Source: Verrucomicrobiota bacterium
Lineage (GTDB): Bacteria > Verrucomicrobiota > Kiritimatiellia > CAJWTS01
DNA length: 64,000 bases
Assembly: GCA_027623315.1 (NCBI GenBank)
Contig: JAQBYD010000001.1
Location: forward strand, 62,001 to 126,000
Direction of reading: 5' to 3'
The notes beneath the pieces were generated by a model that searched no databases, had not been told where the DNA came from, and saw nothing but the letters and a program-made list of their open reading frames with translations. The position numbers and the translations under genes were made by a program. Numbering within the stretch: position 1 is the stretch's first letter; every line of letters starts with the position of its first letter. Shown piece by piece: positions 15,924 through 24,466 of this stretch.

Positions 15924-16716
15924 CCGGCCTCCGCATGATCTCGACCACGCGCTCACGAAGTGCGCGCATCGACCGGGATCGGCGCCGTGTGTGCGGCAGC
16001 CCATCGATTGCGTTCACGACCGTGCGGCAGACCTCGATCGCTTCGGGGAGGCGCCCGGCCAGGACCAGAAATTCGGCCTTGCGACAGAGCCACCTGGGGT
16101 TGCTGCCGTTCGCGGCGATCATCGCGTCGATGCGTCGAAGCGCGGCGGGCAGGTCATCGCGTTGCAGTTCGATCTGGATCGCCGCGGTCTCGAGCGTCGC
16201 AACAGAACCGAGCTGTTCGATCGCGTGATCAAGCACGGCCAATGCACGAACTCCACCATCGTCTGCAGCTTGCAACCAGGCGTCGGCACACTCGATCACG
16301 AGATCGGGCGAACTCGTCGGTGCGAGCGAGAGGGTGGCTTCATAGTCGTTCGCGGATCCGTGGACGTCCCCGACCGCAAGTCGAACGCGTGCCCTGGTCA
16401 AGCGGGCATCAAGCGAATCCGGGTCCGTCGCGATGGCCTGGTCCAACAGCGCCAGCGCGGCATCGTTTCGGCCAAGTCCGTGACACGCCTTCGCACAGTG
16501 CACCTCGAGGTTCGCGATAGCGGGGTCAAGTGCGATCGCGCGCCGATAATCGTCCAGGGCAAGCTGCCACTCGTCGTGATGAAGATAAAGATCGCCGCGC
16601 CGGACGTATTGATCAGCGCGCGCCGGTGCGCGCTGGATGGCGCGACCCAGCGCCTCGATCTGAACGTCCATCGTGCCGTGCGCAGAGGCAGGCGGCGTTT
16701 GCACGGTCGTCGGCAA
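15916..16716 (-). CDS. TPR protein coupled to the metallophosphoesterase
   Basis: Up to 266 residues of tetratricopeptide-type helix pairs: ADQYVRRGDLYLHHDEWQLA, DDYRRAIALDPAIANLEVHC, GRNDAALALLDQAIATDPDS, PRWLCRKAEFLVLAGRLPEA. The start is uncertain: TTG at 16716 gives 266 residues and ATG at 16671 gives 251; neither has a clear ribosome site. No signal peptide is evident. Its last codons overlap the ATG of the metallophosphoesterase gene, so both are translated together, and it may scaffold or regulate that enzyme. This pairing is an inference from position only. Confidence 0.78.
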   Translation of the reverse strand: MPTTVQTPPASAHGTMDVQIEALGRAIQRAPARADQYVRRGDLYLHHDEWQLALDDYRRAIALDPAIANLEVHCAKACHGLGRNDAALALLDQAIATDPDSLDARLTRARVRLAVGDVHGSANDYEATLSLAPTSSPDLVIECADAWLQAADDGGVRALAVLDHAIEQLGSVATLETAAIQIELQRDDLPAALRRIDAMIAANGSNPRWLCRKAEFLVLAGRLPEAIEVCRTVVNAIDGLPHTRRRSRSMRALRERVVEIMRRPDE

Positions 16717-16883
16717 GGATCACAAGAAGGACTCTAATCGATCGGAGGGCCTGCATAGGAGTCGGAGAGTATACTCCGAATGGGTGCCGGAAGGCGATAG
16801 CAGAGACGGATCCGCGTGGCGGGCGTTTTGCGATTGATGCGACGCGTGGAGTCTCGTAGCCTTGTGGGTTGAGGGGAGTTTCA

Positions 16884-18233
16884 ATGATCCAGGCACATAA
16901 AAAGGCGTATCTAAAGACGTACGGCTGTCAGATGAACGAACATGACAGCCTGCGCATGCGGTCTGTTCTGGAGCGGCAGGGCTATGCCCTGACCGACGAT
17001 ATCTCGTCGGCGGACCTGGTGGTACTCAACACCTGTTCCGTGCGCGAGAAGCCGGAGCACAAGGTCTACAGCTTCCTGGGCACGATTCGTGAACTGAAGC
17101 ACCAGAACCCGGATGTGATCATCGGGGTGGCCGGATGTGTCGCGCAGCAGGAGGGCCGAAACCTGCTCAAGCGCGAGAAGTCCGTGGACATGGTGTTCGG
17201 CCCCGACAACATGTTCAAGTTGCCCGACATGATCGAGCGCGTGCAGCGCGGTCAGCGTGTTCTCGAGACCAAATGGGCGGAGCGCGACGAGCGGCGCGTC
17301 CACGATTTCATTCCGGAAGAGGAGTTGGAGCGCAACACCGTTGACGGCTGCAAAGCATACGTCGCGATCTCCAAGGGGTGCGACAACTTCTGTACCTTCT
17401 GCGTGGTCCCCTACACGCGCGGGCGCGATATCAGCCGGCGTCCCGAAGGGATCATGACCGAGGTGCGCGACGTGGTGGGCAAGGGCGGCCGTGAGATCAT
17501 GCTGCTCGGACAGAACGTAAATTCCTACCGTGCGGACGAGTGGGACTTTTACACGCTGCTGGATGCCGTGTCCCGGGTGGAAGGCCTTTATCGTCTGCGC
17601 TTCAAGTCACCTCACCCCAACGATTGGAACGACAAGCTTTCAGATTTATTGACCGCGCGCGCATCGATTTGCAACCAGTTGCACCTGCCGTACCAGGCCG
17701 GCTCGGATCGGGTGCTGTTGGAGATGCGGCGCAACCATACGGTCGACGAGTACCTGGCTAAGATCGACTACCTGCGCTCGATCAATCCCGGGGTTGGAAT
17801 CAGCACCGACATCATCTGTGGGTTCCCTAGCGAGACCGACGCGGAGTTTGAAGGCACGCTTGAGGTCATGCGACACGTCCGCTTCGAGCACCTCTACGCC
17901 TTCAAGTACTCCGAGCGACCGAACACCCTGGCTGCGCGCAAGATCGAGGATGATGTGCCCGAGGAGGTTAAGTCCGAGCGGCTGCAGCGCGTTCTGGATC
18001 TTCACCGCACCATCTCGGAAGAGCAGATCGATGCGTTCGTCGGCCAGACTGTGGAGGTTCTGATCGACAGCGCGCATCCGCAGGAGCGCGGCATCATGTG
18101 CGGACGCACGCAGGGCGACCGGCCGGTCGTGGTGCGCGACGCGTCGCTGGAGATAGGCGACCTGGTCAACGTTCAGGTCGATGCCCGCCGAAAGTTCTCG
18201 CTCGAAGGCGTGCCGGAAATTGAGCCGTCCTAA
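16884..18233 (+). CDS. miaB: tRNA-2-methylthio-N6-dimethylallyladenosine synthase
   Basis: 449 residues. Adds the methylthio group to position 37 of tRNAs that read UNN codons. The MTTase domain has its three cluster cysteines in YGCQMNEHD (C15), NTCSVREK (C51) and GCVAQQEG (C85). The radical SAM cluster motif is SKGCDNFCTFC (C166, C170, C173). A TRAM domain closes the protein (QTVEVLIDSAHPQ..GRTQGDRPVVV). The ATG at 16884 is preceded by GGGGAG at good spacing, better than the upstream in-frame ATG at 16869. It converges with the next gene, overlapping by four bases. Confidence 0.97.
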   Translation: MIQAHKKAYLKTYGCQMNEHDSLRMRSVLERQGYALTDDISSADLVVLNTCSVREKPEHKVYSFLGTIRELKHQNPDVIIGVAGCVAQQEGRNLLKREKSVDMVFGPDNMFKLPDMIERVQRGQRVLETKWAERDERRVHDFIPEEELERNTVDGCKAYVAISKGCDNFCTFCVVPYTRGRDISRRPEGIMTEVRDVVGKGGREIMLLGQNVNSYRADEWDFYTLLDAVSRVEGLYRLRFKSPHPNDWNDKLSDLLTARASICNQLHLPYQAGSDRVLLEMRRNHTVDEYLAKIDYLRSINPGVGISTDIICGFPSETDAEFEGTLEVMRHVRFEHLYAFKYSERPNTLAARKIEDDVPEEVKSERLQRVLDLHRTISEEQIDAFVGQTVEVLIDSAHPQERGIMCGRTQGDRPVVVRDASLEIGDLVNVQVDARRKFSLEGVPEIEPS

Positions 18234-19093
18234 CCTCGGGACGGGGCCAGGACGGCTGAATTTCCAATCGCTTTCGACACACAATCACGGACATAAGCAA
18301 TGCTGCCGGCCAGGTTCGCCGTCTTCTCCTCCTGGCTCTCGCCTGAGATGCCGCATTCGTACGCCATGTATCCGTCGTAGCCGACGTCGAGGAGCGTTTT
18401 GAATGCCGCTACGAAATCGATATCGCCCGTGCCGGGCTCGAGGCGCGTATTGTCGGCCAGGTGTATGTGCGACGTGTAGCGACCGTACTCGCGGAAGGCC
18501 CCGGGCGTATCGGTTTCCTCGATGTTCATGTGAAAGAAATCACTGAGCAATCCGATGCCGTCGACTTTCGCGGCTTCGATGATGCGGACGCCGTGAGCCT
18601 GCCGGCACAGGTACTGCTGCTCGTAGCGGTTCAGCGGTTCGAGCATGAAGAGGGTCTTGCGGGCGGCGGCGTAGGGCCCGATCTCTTCGCAGGCGGCGAC
18701 CATCAGCTCGTCTGCGCATTCCAACGGCGTTTTTCCCGCGGGCACATCGGGGACATTGGGTGCACCGAAGATGGGCGGCACGATCTGCCCCACGGCCCCC
18801 ACATCGCCACAGAAATCGAGGATGGCCTTACTGCCGTCGATCGCCGCGCGCCGCATGGCGGGATCCGGGCTCAAGAATTCGAATCCGCGATCACCGCTCG
18901 GCGTGAGGTTTCCGCAGACGCTGGTAATCGGAAGGATGCCGTTGATGTCCTCGGCCGTAGGGCGCATTTGGCTTAAGGCATCTTCCGAAAAGAGGGTGAG
19001 TTCGATGCCCTCGACACCGTGGTCGACTCCCCACCGAGCCCTGTCCGCACTCGATGCGCCCGGCAGCAGTTCCAACTGAACAGATATCTTCAT
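18230..19093 (-). CDS. TIM-barrel sugar isomerase/epimerase
   Basis: 287 residues of the xylose-isomerase-like TIM-barrel family (AP endonuclease 2 superfamily). Metal-site residues are seen in order: Glu in FMLEPLNRYEQQ, Asp in LLSDFFHMNIEE, His in HIHLADN and Glu in MAYECGISG. Family members isomerise or epimerise sugars, keto-sugars or inositol derivatives; the substrate cannot be told. The N-terminus MKISVQLELLPGASS starts at an ATG with an AGGAG ribosome site. It may work with the several Gfo/Idh enzymes in the window, as is common in this type of genome, but it is not next to one. Confidence 0.88.
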   Translation of the reverse strand: MKISVQLELLPGASSADRARWGVDHGVEGIELTLFSEDALSQMRPTAEDINGILPITSVCGNLTPSGDRGFEFLSPDPAMRRAAIDGSKAILDFCGDVGAVGQIVPPIFGAPNVPDVPAGKTPLECADELMVAACEEIGPYAAARKTLFMLEPLNRYEQQYLCRQAHGVRIIEAAKVDGIGLLSDFFHMNIEETDTPGAFREYGRYTSHIHLADNTRLEPGTGDIDFVAAFKTLLDVGYDGYMAYECGISGESQEEKTANLAGSIAYVRDCVSKAIGNSAVLAPSRG

Positions 19094-19189
19094 AACGATG
19101 CTCCTGATACTGGGTTTGGTTGAAGTGGTGGCAGAGATTACATATGCCCGCGGTGGCGCGTACAGCGAATACGGGTGACCAGATGCTTG

Positions 19190-20050
19190 CTACGCCGTCG
19201 TGGTTGTGGACTTCTCCGCGAGGAGCCCGGCACGCTCCCACGCCAGGATCGCGCGTTTGCGGACGCGGCCCCAGCGGTAGTTGCCGATCACGCCCGTGCT
19301 GCGAATGACGCGGTGGCAGGGAATCAGGAAGGCCACCGGATTTCGCCCGACCGACGTGCCGACCGCTCGCGTTGCGGTCGGCTGTGCGATGGCGGCCGCC
19401 AACTGTCCATAGCTGACGAGCGTGCCCGATTGGGTCTGCAGCAGCGCGCGCCACACCCGCACCTGGAATTCCGTTCCGCGGACGAACGCGTTCAGGGGAC
19501 GTTTCGAGCCGTCACCGCCCGGGGGATCGAAGATGGGAGCGAGGATGCGGGAAGCGGCCCCGTCGTCGCGACGCAGATCCGCCCCGGGCCAGTTCTCCTG
19601 CAGGGCCGCGGTTTCCGTGGGGGTGCCGTTTGGGGCGACGAATGCCAGGTGGCAGATCCCGCGCGGCCCCTCGCCGACGAGACACGTCCCGAAGGGGGTC
19701 TCCGCGAATCCATAGGTGATGGTCCACCCTTCGCCGCCGGACTTCAGCTCGCCCGGTGATGCCGCCTCGAGGTGTACACAGAGATCGTGCAAGCGGCCCG
19801 GTCCGGATAGACCGGAGTCCAGCGCGGCGCCGAGGACGCTCTCCCCATCGCGCAGCAGTGAGCGGGCATGCGACAGGGTCAAACATTGCAGAAAATTCTT
19901 CGGAGAGATCGCGGCCCACCGGGAGAAGAGCCGCTGAAAGTGGTAGGGGCTCAGCCCCACGTGATTGGCCAGGGCCTGCAGGTCGGGCTGCTCGGTGTGG
20001 CGCTCATCCAGGAACTGAATAACGCGGGCAACACGTTCGTAATCGTTCAT
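19190..20050 (-). CDS. Ada-like fusion of AraC-type activator and O6-methylguanine-DNA methyltransferase
   Basis: 286 residues. Residues 1-105 form an AraC-type double helix-turn-helix (LQALANHVGLSPYHFQRLFS, then GSVLGAALDSGLSGPGRLHD-like second half). Residues 110-180 are the RNase-H-like N-terminal part of the MGMT, and residues 192-275 carry the alkyl acceptor: FQVRVWRALLQTQSGTLVSY and IPCHRVIRSTG with the acceptor Cys245. It removes alkyl groups from O6-guanine in a single-turnover reaction and may activate its own gene. The zinc-type N-terminal domain of E. coli Ada, which senses methylphosphotriesters through four cysteines, is absent. It is a single gene. Confidence 0.94.
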   Translation of the reverse strand: MNDYERVARVIQFLDERHTEQPDLQALANHVGLSPYHFQRLFSRWAAISPKNFLQCLTLSHARSLLRDGESVLGAALDSGLSGPGRLHDLCVHLEAASPGELKSGGEGWTITYGFAETPFGTCLVGEGPRGICHLAFVAPNGTPTETAALQENWPGADLRRDDGAASRILAPIFDPPGGDGSKRPLNAFVRGTEFQVRVWRALLQTQSGTLVSYGQLAAAIAQPTATRAVGTSVGRNPVAFLIPCHRVIRSTGVIGNYRWGRVRKRAILAWERAGLLAEKSTTTTA

Positions 20051-20381
20051 GCACGTATACTGCCATCGCCGGGCGGACCCCTCCCACCCGAATCTTGCGG
20101 CGATCTCAACTCGTTACCCGAGTGCAATCGCTCTACCGCATTCTCCCCTCGGTAATGGCCGATTGGCGGGCCTTCCTATGGGTCAGGGCTCTCTCGAAGA
20201 GCGACTGGGTGAGCAATCTGCCAAAATGGAGTAGGAAAAAAATCGTATACATCACGTGGTATATGGTACCAGACAGCGAGTTGTGCACGGGAGTCGCGTG
20301 GCGTGGGGCCAGGCATGCCACCGAGCGCAAGGGTCGAAACAACGACGTTTGCGCCGGATAAGGAAGGGAAAAGGTGAGGGA
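20051..20381. promoter_or_regulatory. Intergenic region with an AT-rich inverted repeat
   Basis: 331 bases between divergent genes. The only notable element is at 20235-20270: a seven-A run followed by TATAC (20246-20250), an eight-base spacer containing CACGTG, and GTATA (20259-20263), a 5-bp inverted repeat. It could be a promoter or operator for the HTH gene at 20382. No gene is seen. Confidence 0.35.
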
Positions 20382-20780
20382 ATGACCTCGATCGCAGAAT
20401 TAAAGAAACAACGCGCCACCATCGCGCGGGAGATTGAGCGCAAGCGCGTACGCGCTGAGCGACTACGTAAGAAGATCAGGCAGAAGCGACTTGAACTGGA
20501 CGCATTGGAATCGGCTCTCGCCGTGCTGGAGGGTGCCGGCGTCAACGCCGCGAAACGGCCGGGGACGCGACGCCGTCCCCGAAAGAACCAGCGGGACCTG
20601 GTCATCGAACTTCTCAAGAAGTCCGGCAAGCCGATGGATCTCGATCAGATTGTTGCGGGGATGGTGAAGAAGGGGTACCGGTTCGCGTCGAAGAACCCGA
20701 AGCGCGCGCTGAGCGTTACGATCTATCCCGACAAGGCGACGTTCAAGAAGGTCAAGCCGAGCGTCTTCACCCTACGCTAG
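20382..20780 (+). CDS. Small coiled-coil plus winged-helix (HARE-HTH-like) protein
   Basis: 132 residues, ATG preceded by AAGGTGAGGG. Residues 1-50 are a strongly charged helix that should form a coiled coil (ELKKQRATIAREIERKRVRA). A basic linker (GTRRRPRKNQRD) leads to a winged-helix domain at residues 68-132 (LVIELLKKSGKPMDLDQIVA, GMVKKGYRFASKNPKRALSV, and a final VFTLR strand) that resembles HARE-HTH domains. These are thought to read DNA in chromatin and restriction proteins; the function here is unknown. The TAG stop is also the first three bases of a dispersed repeat. Confidence 0.72.
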   Translation: MTSIAELKKQRATIAREIERKRVRAERLRKKIRQKRLELDALESALAVLEGAGVNAAKRPGTRRRPRKNQRDLVIELLKKSGKPMDLDQIVAGMVKKGYRFASKNPKRALSVTIYPDKATFKKVKPSVFTLR

Positions 20781-20806
20781 CCCGGACATCTCGCACTTTT
20801 TCGTAG
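20778..20806 (+). repeat. Dispersed repeat, copy 1, supplying a stop codon
   Basis: The 29 bases from TAGCCCGGACATCTC through CACTTTTTCGTAG match the right arm of the palindrome at 31062-31117 (reverse complement) with two mismatches. The initial TAG is the stop codon of the HTH gene, exactly as the other copy provides the stop of the VWA gene. The T-run suggests a terminator role. No second arm follows here. Confidence 0.7.
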
Positions 20807-20859
20807 CGAGAGCGCGAAGAGCCCGTCAGGCTTGATCGAAACGTCGTGCGGGGGAGGAC

Positions 20860-21438
20860 CTACCACGACGCCCCGACGATAGTGATGTCGCGGATCCCGG
20901 TTCGTTGCGAGAAATACATCTTGTGGGCGGACGCGGGGAACTTGGGGTAGACCAGCTTCGGTTTCTTCGGAAGGAACGGGCCGTCGATCTGGCGCTCCAG
21001 CACGCCGCCACCGGTTCCCGGCTGACGCTTGATTCGAATCACGATGGCCCCGATCGTGCGGTCTCCATTATTTTCTACCTTATACTCAACCACGCCGTTG
21101 GACTTCCCGCTCCACCCGATGACCGGCTTGCCCGACATGCGGATGTCCTTGCGAGCCGCCGCCAGCGCATCGGATCGCATATGCGTGAAAAAGCGGCCCT
21201 CGAACGGGGGCAGGTGGATGCTGCCCAACTGGATCGGGCCCATGAAGCCGGAAAAAAGGCCCAGTGCGGCGGCGACACCTCCGGTGATGGTGGCGAGGCG
21301 GCCCGCTGAGTATAGAATCCTCAGCTTCCCGCCCTTGGTGCGAAAACGGCCCTTGATGGCGCGAAAGCGCATCTGGCCGCCGATGAAGAGCACCACCATT
21401 CCGGCGATCACGACGTAGACTGTCGTATTCAGTTCCAT
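20860..21438 (-). CDS. Membrane-anchored hypothetical protein
   Basis: 192 residues from ATG 21438. Two hydrophobic segments: residues 7-22 (YVVIAGMVVLFIGGQM) and about 44-66 (YSAGRLATITGGVAAALGLF), then a soluble C-terminal domain of beta-strand character (GVVEYKVENNGDRTIGAIVI). The C-terminal part reads like an FxLYD-type or similar exported beta-sandwich, but the match is weak. An in-frame extension to 21519 exists without a better start. The function is unknown. Confidence 0.6.
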   Translation of the reverse strand: MELNTTVYVVIAGMVVLFIGGQMRFRAIKGRFRTKGGKLRILYSAGRLATITGGVAAALGLFSGFMGPIQLGSIHLPPFEGRFFTHMRSDALAAARKDIRMSGKPVIGWSGKSNGVVEYKVENNGDRTIGAIVIRIKRQPGTGGGVLERQIDGPFLPKKPKLVYPKFPASAHKMYFSQRTGIRDITIVGASW

Positions 21439-21590
21439 ATTCTTTTCGCCCGCTCCGGGCCCGGACGGCCCTGCCAGGCGGACTCGCTTGACCATAAGAC
21501 CGGCCACGCGCGAATGCAATTTATCTCATGCTCTAATAGAGATGAGCAAAACCCGTGCCACCTCGGGCGGTTCCGTAGGGAAAAGCGTAC

Positions 21591-22484
21591 CTAGGTCAGG
21601 AAGCCGAGCACACCCATCGCCGTGATTTCGATGTACACGATGGCTACAAGATAGGCGACACGCGTACGCTTCCACTCGATCGGCGTATTGGCGTATCCCA
21701 TAATCATCAACGCGATGCCGAAGCCCTTGACCGTTGCCACGAGATAGGTCGTGAAGCCGAAGACGAGCAAGACCGCATGCCGGGCCTTTATGATTCCGCG
21801 GGACGCGGGCACCAGGAACACGACCGCGATCGCGGCTTCGATCACGATGGTCCACCACGTCATCAACACGGCCAGGCCACGAAGTCCCTCCGGCAGTTCG
21901 AGGCGCACGACGTACTCGTGTAACGGCGTCAAGGGATCTTGGACTTCCGAGAAAACCCGGAAGTTATGATCCAGGTTGGCTTGCGTCAGGCCGCCAAACA
22001 ATTTGGCGAGGTCATGGAACCGGTTGTCGGCAACCATAAAGAAGTGGAAGAACGCTCCGCTCATGTAGTCCGGTGAGATGATCTTCCAGAGCACGGCGAA
22101 GAGCATGCATAGACCCAGCAACCACTTGGCGTTCAGGCTCAGGGCGTCCGCCTGGCGCTCGGCCGGAAGGCACAGGGAGACGGCGAGTGCGCCGCTCCAG
22201 TACATCGAGAGGTAGAAATGATTATCCAGTTGGTCCGTGTCCAGAAAGACGCGCGCGCACAGGATCACGGTCATGATGGCCCAGTAGCCGGCGGCGCGAC
22301 CGAGGCGCGAGGATACCAGCCCGAGCATCGCGCACGCCAGCCCCAGCGGGCCCAGCACCTGGCCGCCGTGCCCCGCGATGTGCATCAGCAGATGCAGTGC
22401 CGACAAGCGCGTGACGACATCCACGGTGTCCATCTCGCCGAACGACGCGACCAGGCCCTGCGTGTGATGGGCGTCCGTGCTCAA
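21591..22484 (-). CDS. Polytopic membrane protein, HTTM/VKGC-like
   Basis: 297 residues with about eight hydrophobic segments. The pattern LFAVLWKIISPDYMSGAFFH followed by further helices resembles HTTM-type (vitamin-K gamma-carboxylase-like) membrane proteins, but catalytic residues of that family were not identified. The start is TTG at 22484, overlapping the upstream stop as TTGA; ATG 22433 is an alternative. It forms a two-gene operon with the protein upstream, and the pair probably acts together in the membrane. Confidence 0.68.
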   Translation of the reverse strand: MSTDAHHTQGLVASFGEMDTVDVVTRLSALHLLMHIAGHGGQVLGPLGLACAMLGLVSSRLGRAAGYWAIMTVILCARVFLDTDQLDNHFYLSMYWSGALAVSLCLPAERQADALSLNAKWLLGLCMLFAVLWKIISPDYMSGAFFHFFMVADNRFHDLAKLFGGLTQANLDHNFRVFSEVQDPLTPLHEYVVRLELPEGLRGLAVLMTWWTIVIEAAIAVVFLVPASRGIIKARHAVLLVFGFTTYLVATVKGFGIALMIMGYANTPIEWKRTRVAYLVAIVYIEITAMGVLGFLT

Positions 22485-23176
22485 CGGGAGGCTCCCTGGT
22501 TGTATTCGCGCGCCGCCGTGGCTTCACTCATGATTTTCAGCCCAGCCTTCGCCGACTTCGACTCAAAGCTGTAACGCCACACTTCAAGCCGAATGGCCTC
22601 GTAGGGGACCATTCGAAATCCGAACGGGACGTCTTCACCGTGGCCGAGAACCTGCAGGTCGGCTCCGCTCTGTGCGGTCAACTCCGGAACGGGCGTCGGG
22701 TACCGATCCGCGGGGTAGACCCATCGGAACTCGGTCAGGACGCGTGCCACGTTGCTGAGGACCTCGGGCTGAGGAATGTTGCGCAGCAATCGCATCGACT
22801 CGTCGAAGCGGCCATCCAGGGCGATCGGAATCGACAGGTCCCCGAGCACCAGGTAAACGCGTTGCACGCGAGCCGGTGGGAAGTCGATCGTAGAGAACAT
22901 TCCGAACCCCCCGCCTTTCCAGGGCGTCGTCGCGTAGGTGCGCGAGCGGTACACCTGGTACCCGGCCACCGCGGTCAAGATGATAGGCACCAGGCACACG
23001 GCCAGCAGGACCCGCAGTTGCTCCTCGCGCGACCCGCGGGAGAGGATGCCTGTGGAGGGTCCGTTCACAACGGAAGTCAAGCGGCAACGCGGCGCTACTG
23101 CAAGCGGGAAAGTCACGCGCGTCGTCACGGCGCGCGTGACTTCGCCGCCCGCTTCTGATTTATTGTGTCGCGCCAT
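22481..23176 (-). CDS. Single-pass membrane protein paired with the HTTM-like protein
   Basis: Up to 231 residues. One transmembrane helix (LRVLLAVCLVPIILTAVAGY) is followed by a soluble extracytoplasmic domain (WKGGGFGMFSTIDFPPARVQ, YLVLGDLSIPIALDGRFDES). The start is uncertain: ATG 23176 would put a perfect 12-bp hairpin inside the coding sequence, and the residues before the helix look non-coding; GTG at 23065 gives a shorter, more natural N-terminus. The stop overlaps the start of the next gene. The family is not recognised. Confidence 0.62.
   Translation of the reverse strand: MARHNKSEAGGEVTRAVTTRVTFPLAVAPRCRLTSVVNGPSTGILSRGSREEQLRVLLAVCLVPIILTAVAGYQVYRSRTYATTPWKGGGFGMFSTIDFPPARVQRVYLVLGDLSIPIALDGRFDESMRLLRNIPQPEVLSNVARVLTEFRWVYPADRYPTPVPELTAQSGADLQVLGHGEDVPFGFRMVPYEAIRLEVWRYSFESKSAKAGLKIMSEATAAREYNQGASR
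23104..23152. repeat. Strong stem-loop between divergent genes
   Basis: AAGTCACGCGCG (23110-23121) pairs perfectly with CGCGCGTGACTT (23131-23142) around a nine-base loop. An outer GCGGG/CCCGC pair extends it. It lies just upstream of the Gfo/Idh gene at 23200 and overlaps the doubtful N-terminus of the divergent gene. It could act as an operator, a transcript-end structure or a mobile-repeat relic. Confidence 0.55.
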
Positions 23177-23199
23177 TGCGGCGCGAAGGAGACAGAACT

Positions 23200-24246
23200 A
23201 TGAGCACACAACCTGTGCGAATCGGAGTCGTCGGCGCCGGCGCCAATACGCGCAGCATGCATATTCCGGGATTTCAGAGACTGGACGGCGTCGAGGTGGT
23301 CAGCGTCGCCAACCGAAGCCGGGAGTCCGGCGCGCGTGCCGCGGCGGAGTTTGGGATTCCGGTGGTCTACGACCGGTGGGAGGAACTCGTTGCCGCCGAT
23401 GACTGCGATGCGATCTGCATCGGAACCTGGCCGTACATGCACGCTCCCGTCACCCTTGCCGCGCTCGACGCCGGGAAGCATGTCCTCTGCGAAGCGCGCA
23501 TGGCCATGAACGCCGCCGAAGCGCATCGCATGCTGGCCGCCGCAAAACAGCACCCCGGCCTGGTCGCGCAAGTGGTGCCGGCACCGTTCAGTTTCGGAGT
23601 CGACGCCACCGTCGCGGACCTGATTCGCGATGGTTACCTGGGTGATTTGCTGGCGGCGGACGTTCGCGCGACCGGGGATGGGTTTATCGATCCCGCCGCG
23701 CCGATGACCTGGCGGCAGGATCTGGAATGGAGCGGCCTGAATATCATGGCGATGGGGATCTGGTACGAGACCTTGATGCGCTGGGTTGGCCCGGCCGTGC
23801 GGGTGTGTGCGATGACGAAGATTAACGTACCGGAACGAGTTGACGCATCCGGCCAGCGTCGTGAGATCGGAGTTCCAGATCATGTCGATGTGCTCGCCGA
23901 GCTGGCCTGCGGCGCGAATGCCGCCCTGCGTGTGAGTACGGTTACGGGGCTTGCCGCGGCGAACATGATCGCGCTTTACGGCAGCGAGGGAACCTTGGTC
24001 TACGAGGCCCCATCCAGCCTGCGTGGTGGGCGTCGCGGCGATGCGGGTTTGCAGGAACTGGTCATTCCCGAAGACAAACGCGGGGGTTGGCGCGTCGAGG
24101 AGGAGTTCGTGAACGCCATTCGCGGCGAGGAAACGGTGAGATTTACGACGTTTGAGGATGGCGTGCGATACATGGAATTTACGGAGGCGGTCACGCGCAG
24201 CGCAGCTACCGGAATAGCAATGGACCTGCCGCTCGCGAACGAGTAA
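23200..24246 (+). CDS. Gfo/Idh/MocA-family NAD(P)-dependent oxidoreductase
   Basis: 348 residues. N-terminal Rossmann fold with RIGVVGAGANTRSMHIPG; the usual catalytic EKP is replaced by CEARMAMN at the corresponding strand, so the common lysine is missing. The C-terminal alpha/beta domain starts about residue 125 and includes DLEWSGLNIMAMGIWYETLM. Family members oxidise or reduce sugars and inositols. ATG 23200 is preceded by AAGGAG. Loss of the EKP lysine suggests altered chemistry or a ring-opening or binding role. Confidence 0.87.
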   Translation: MSTQPVRIGVVGAGANTRSMHIPGFQRLDGVEVVSVANRSRESGARAAAEFGIPVVYDRWEELVAADDCDAICIGTWPYMHAPVTLAALDAGKHVLCEARMAMNAAEAHRMLAAAKQHPGLVAQVVPAPFSFGVDATVADLIRDGYLGDLLAADVRATGDGFIDPAAPMTWRQDLEWSGLNIMAMGIWYETLMRWVGPAVRVCAMTKINVPERVDASGQRREIGVPDHVDVLAELACGANAALRVSTVTGLAAANMIALYGSEGTLVYEAPSSLRGGRRGDAGLQELVIPEDKRGGWRVEEEFVNAIRGEETVRFTTFEDGVRYMEFTEAVTRSAATGIAMDLPLANE

Positions 24247-24268
24247 CCTAACAGGGCGAGGTCAGACT

Positions 24269-24466
24269 ATGGGTGCACAGAGACAACTAGGCGAGTTTCT
24301 CGTTGAACGAGGCTATTTGACGGAAGACCAACTTGCAGAGGCCGTTGGCGTACAGAAGCGGCCCAACGAGACGCGTCGACTGGGCGAGATCCTCGTTTCG
24401 CGTGGATATGTGACGTCGTCACAAATCCAGATCGCGTTGGCCCGTCAGCATGATCCATCCGATTAG
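24269..24466 (+). CDS. Mini-protein related to the MshEN/GspE N-terminal domain
   Basis: 65 residues with two copies of the motif that marks MshEN domains: LGEFLVERGYLTEDQLAEAV and LGEILVSRGYVTSSQIQIAL. In T2SS/T4P ATPases and related proteins such domains bind c-di-GMP or mediate contacts. Here the domain stands alone, with no ATPase. An ATG with a GAGGT site starts it. It overlaps the start of the next gene and so belongs to the cupredoxin/porin/kinase operon, where it may act as a small signal receptor. Confidence 0.72.
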   Translation: MGAQRQLGEFLVERGYLTEDQLAEAVGVQKRPNETRRLGEILVSRGYVTSSQIQIALARQHDPSD

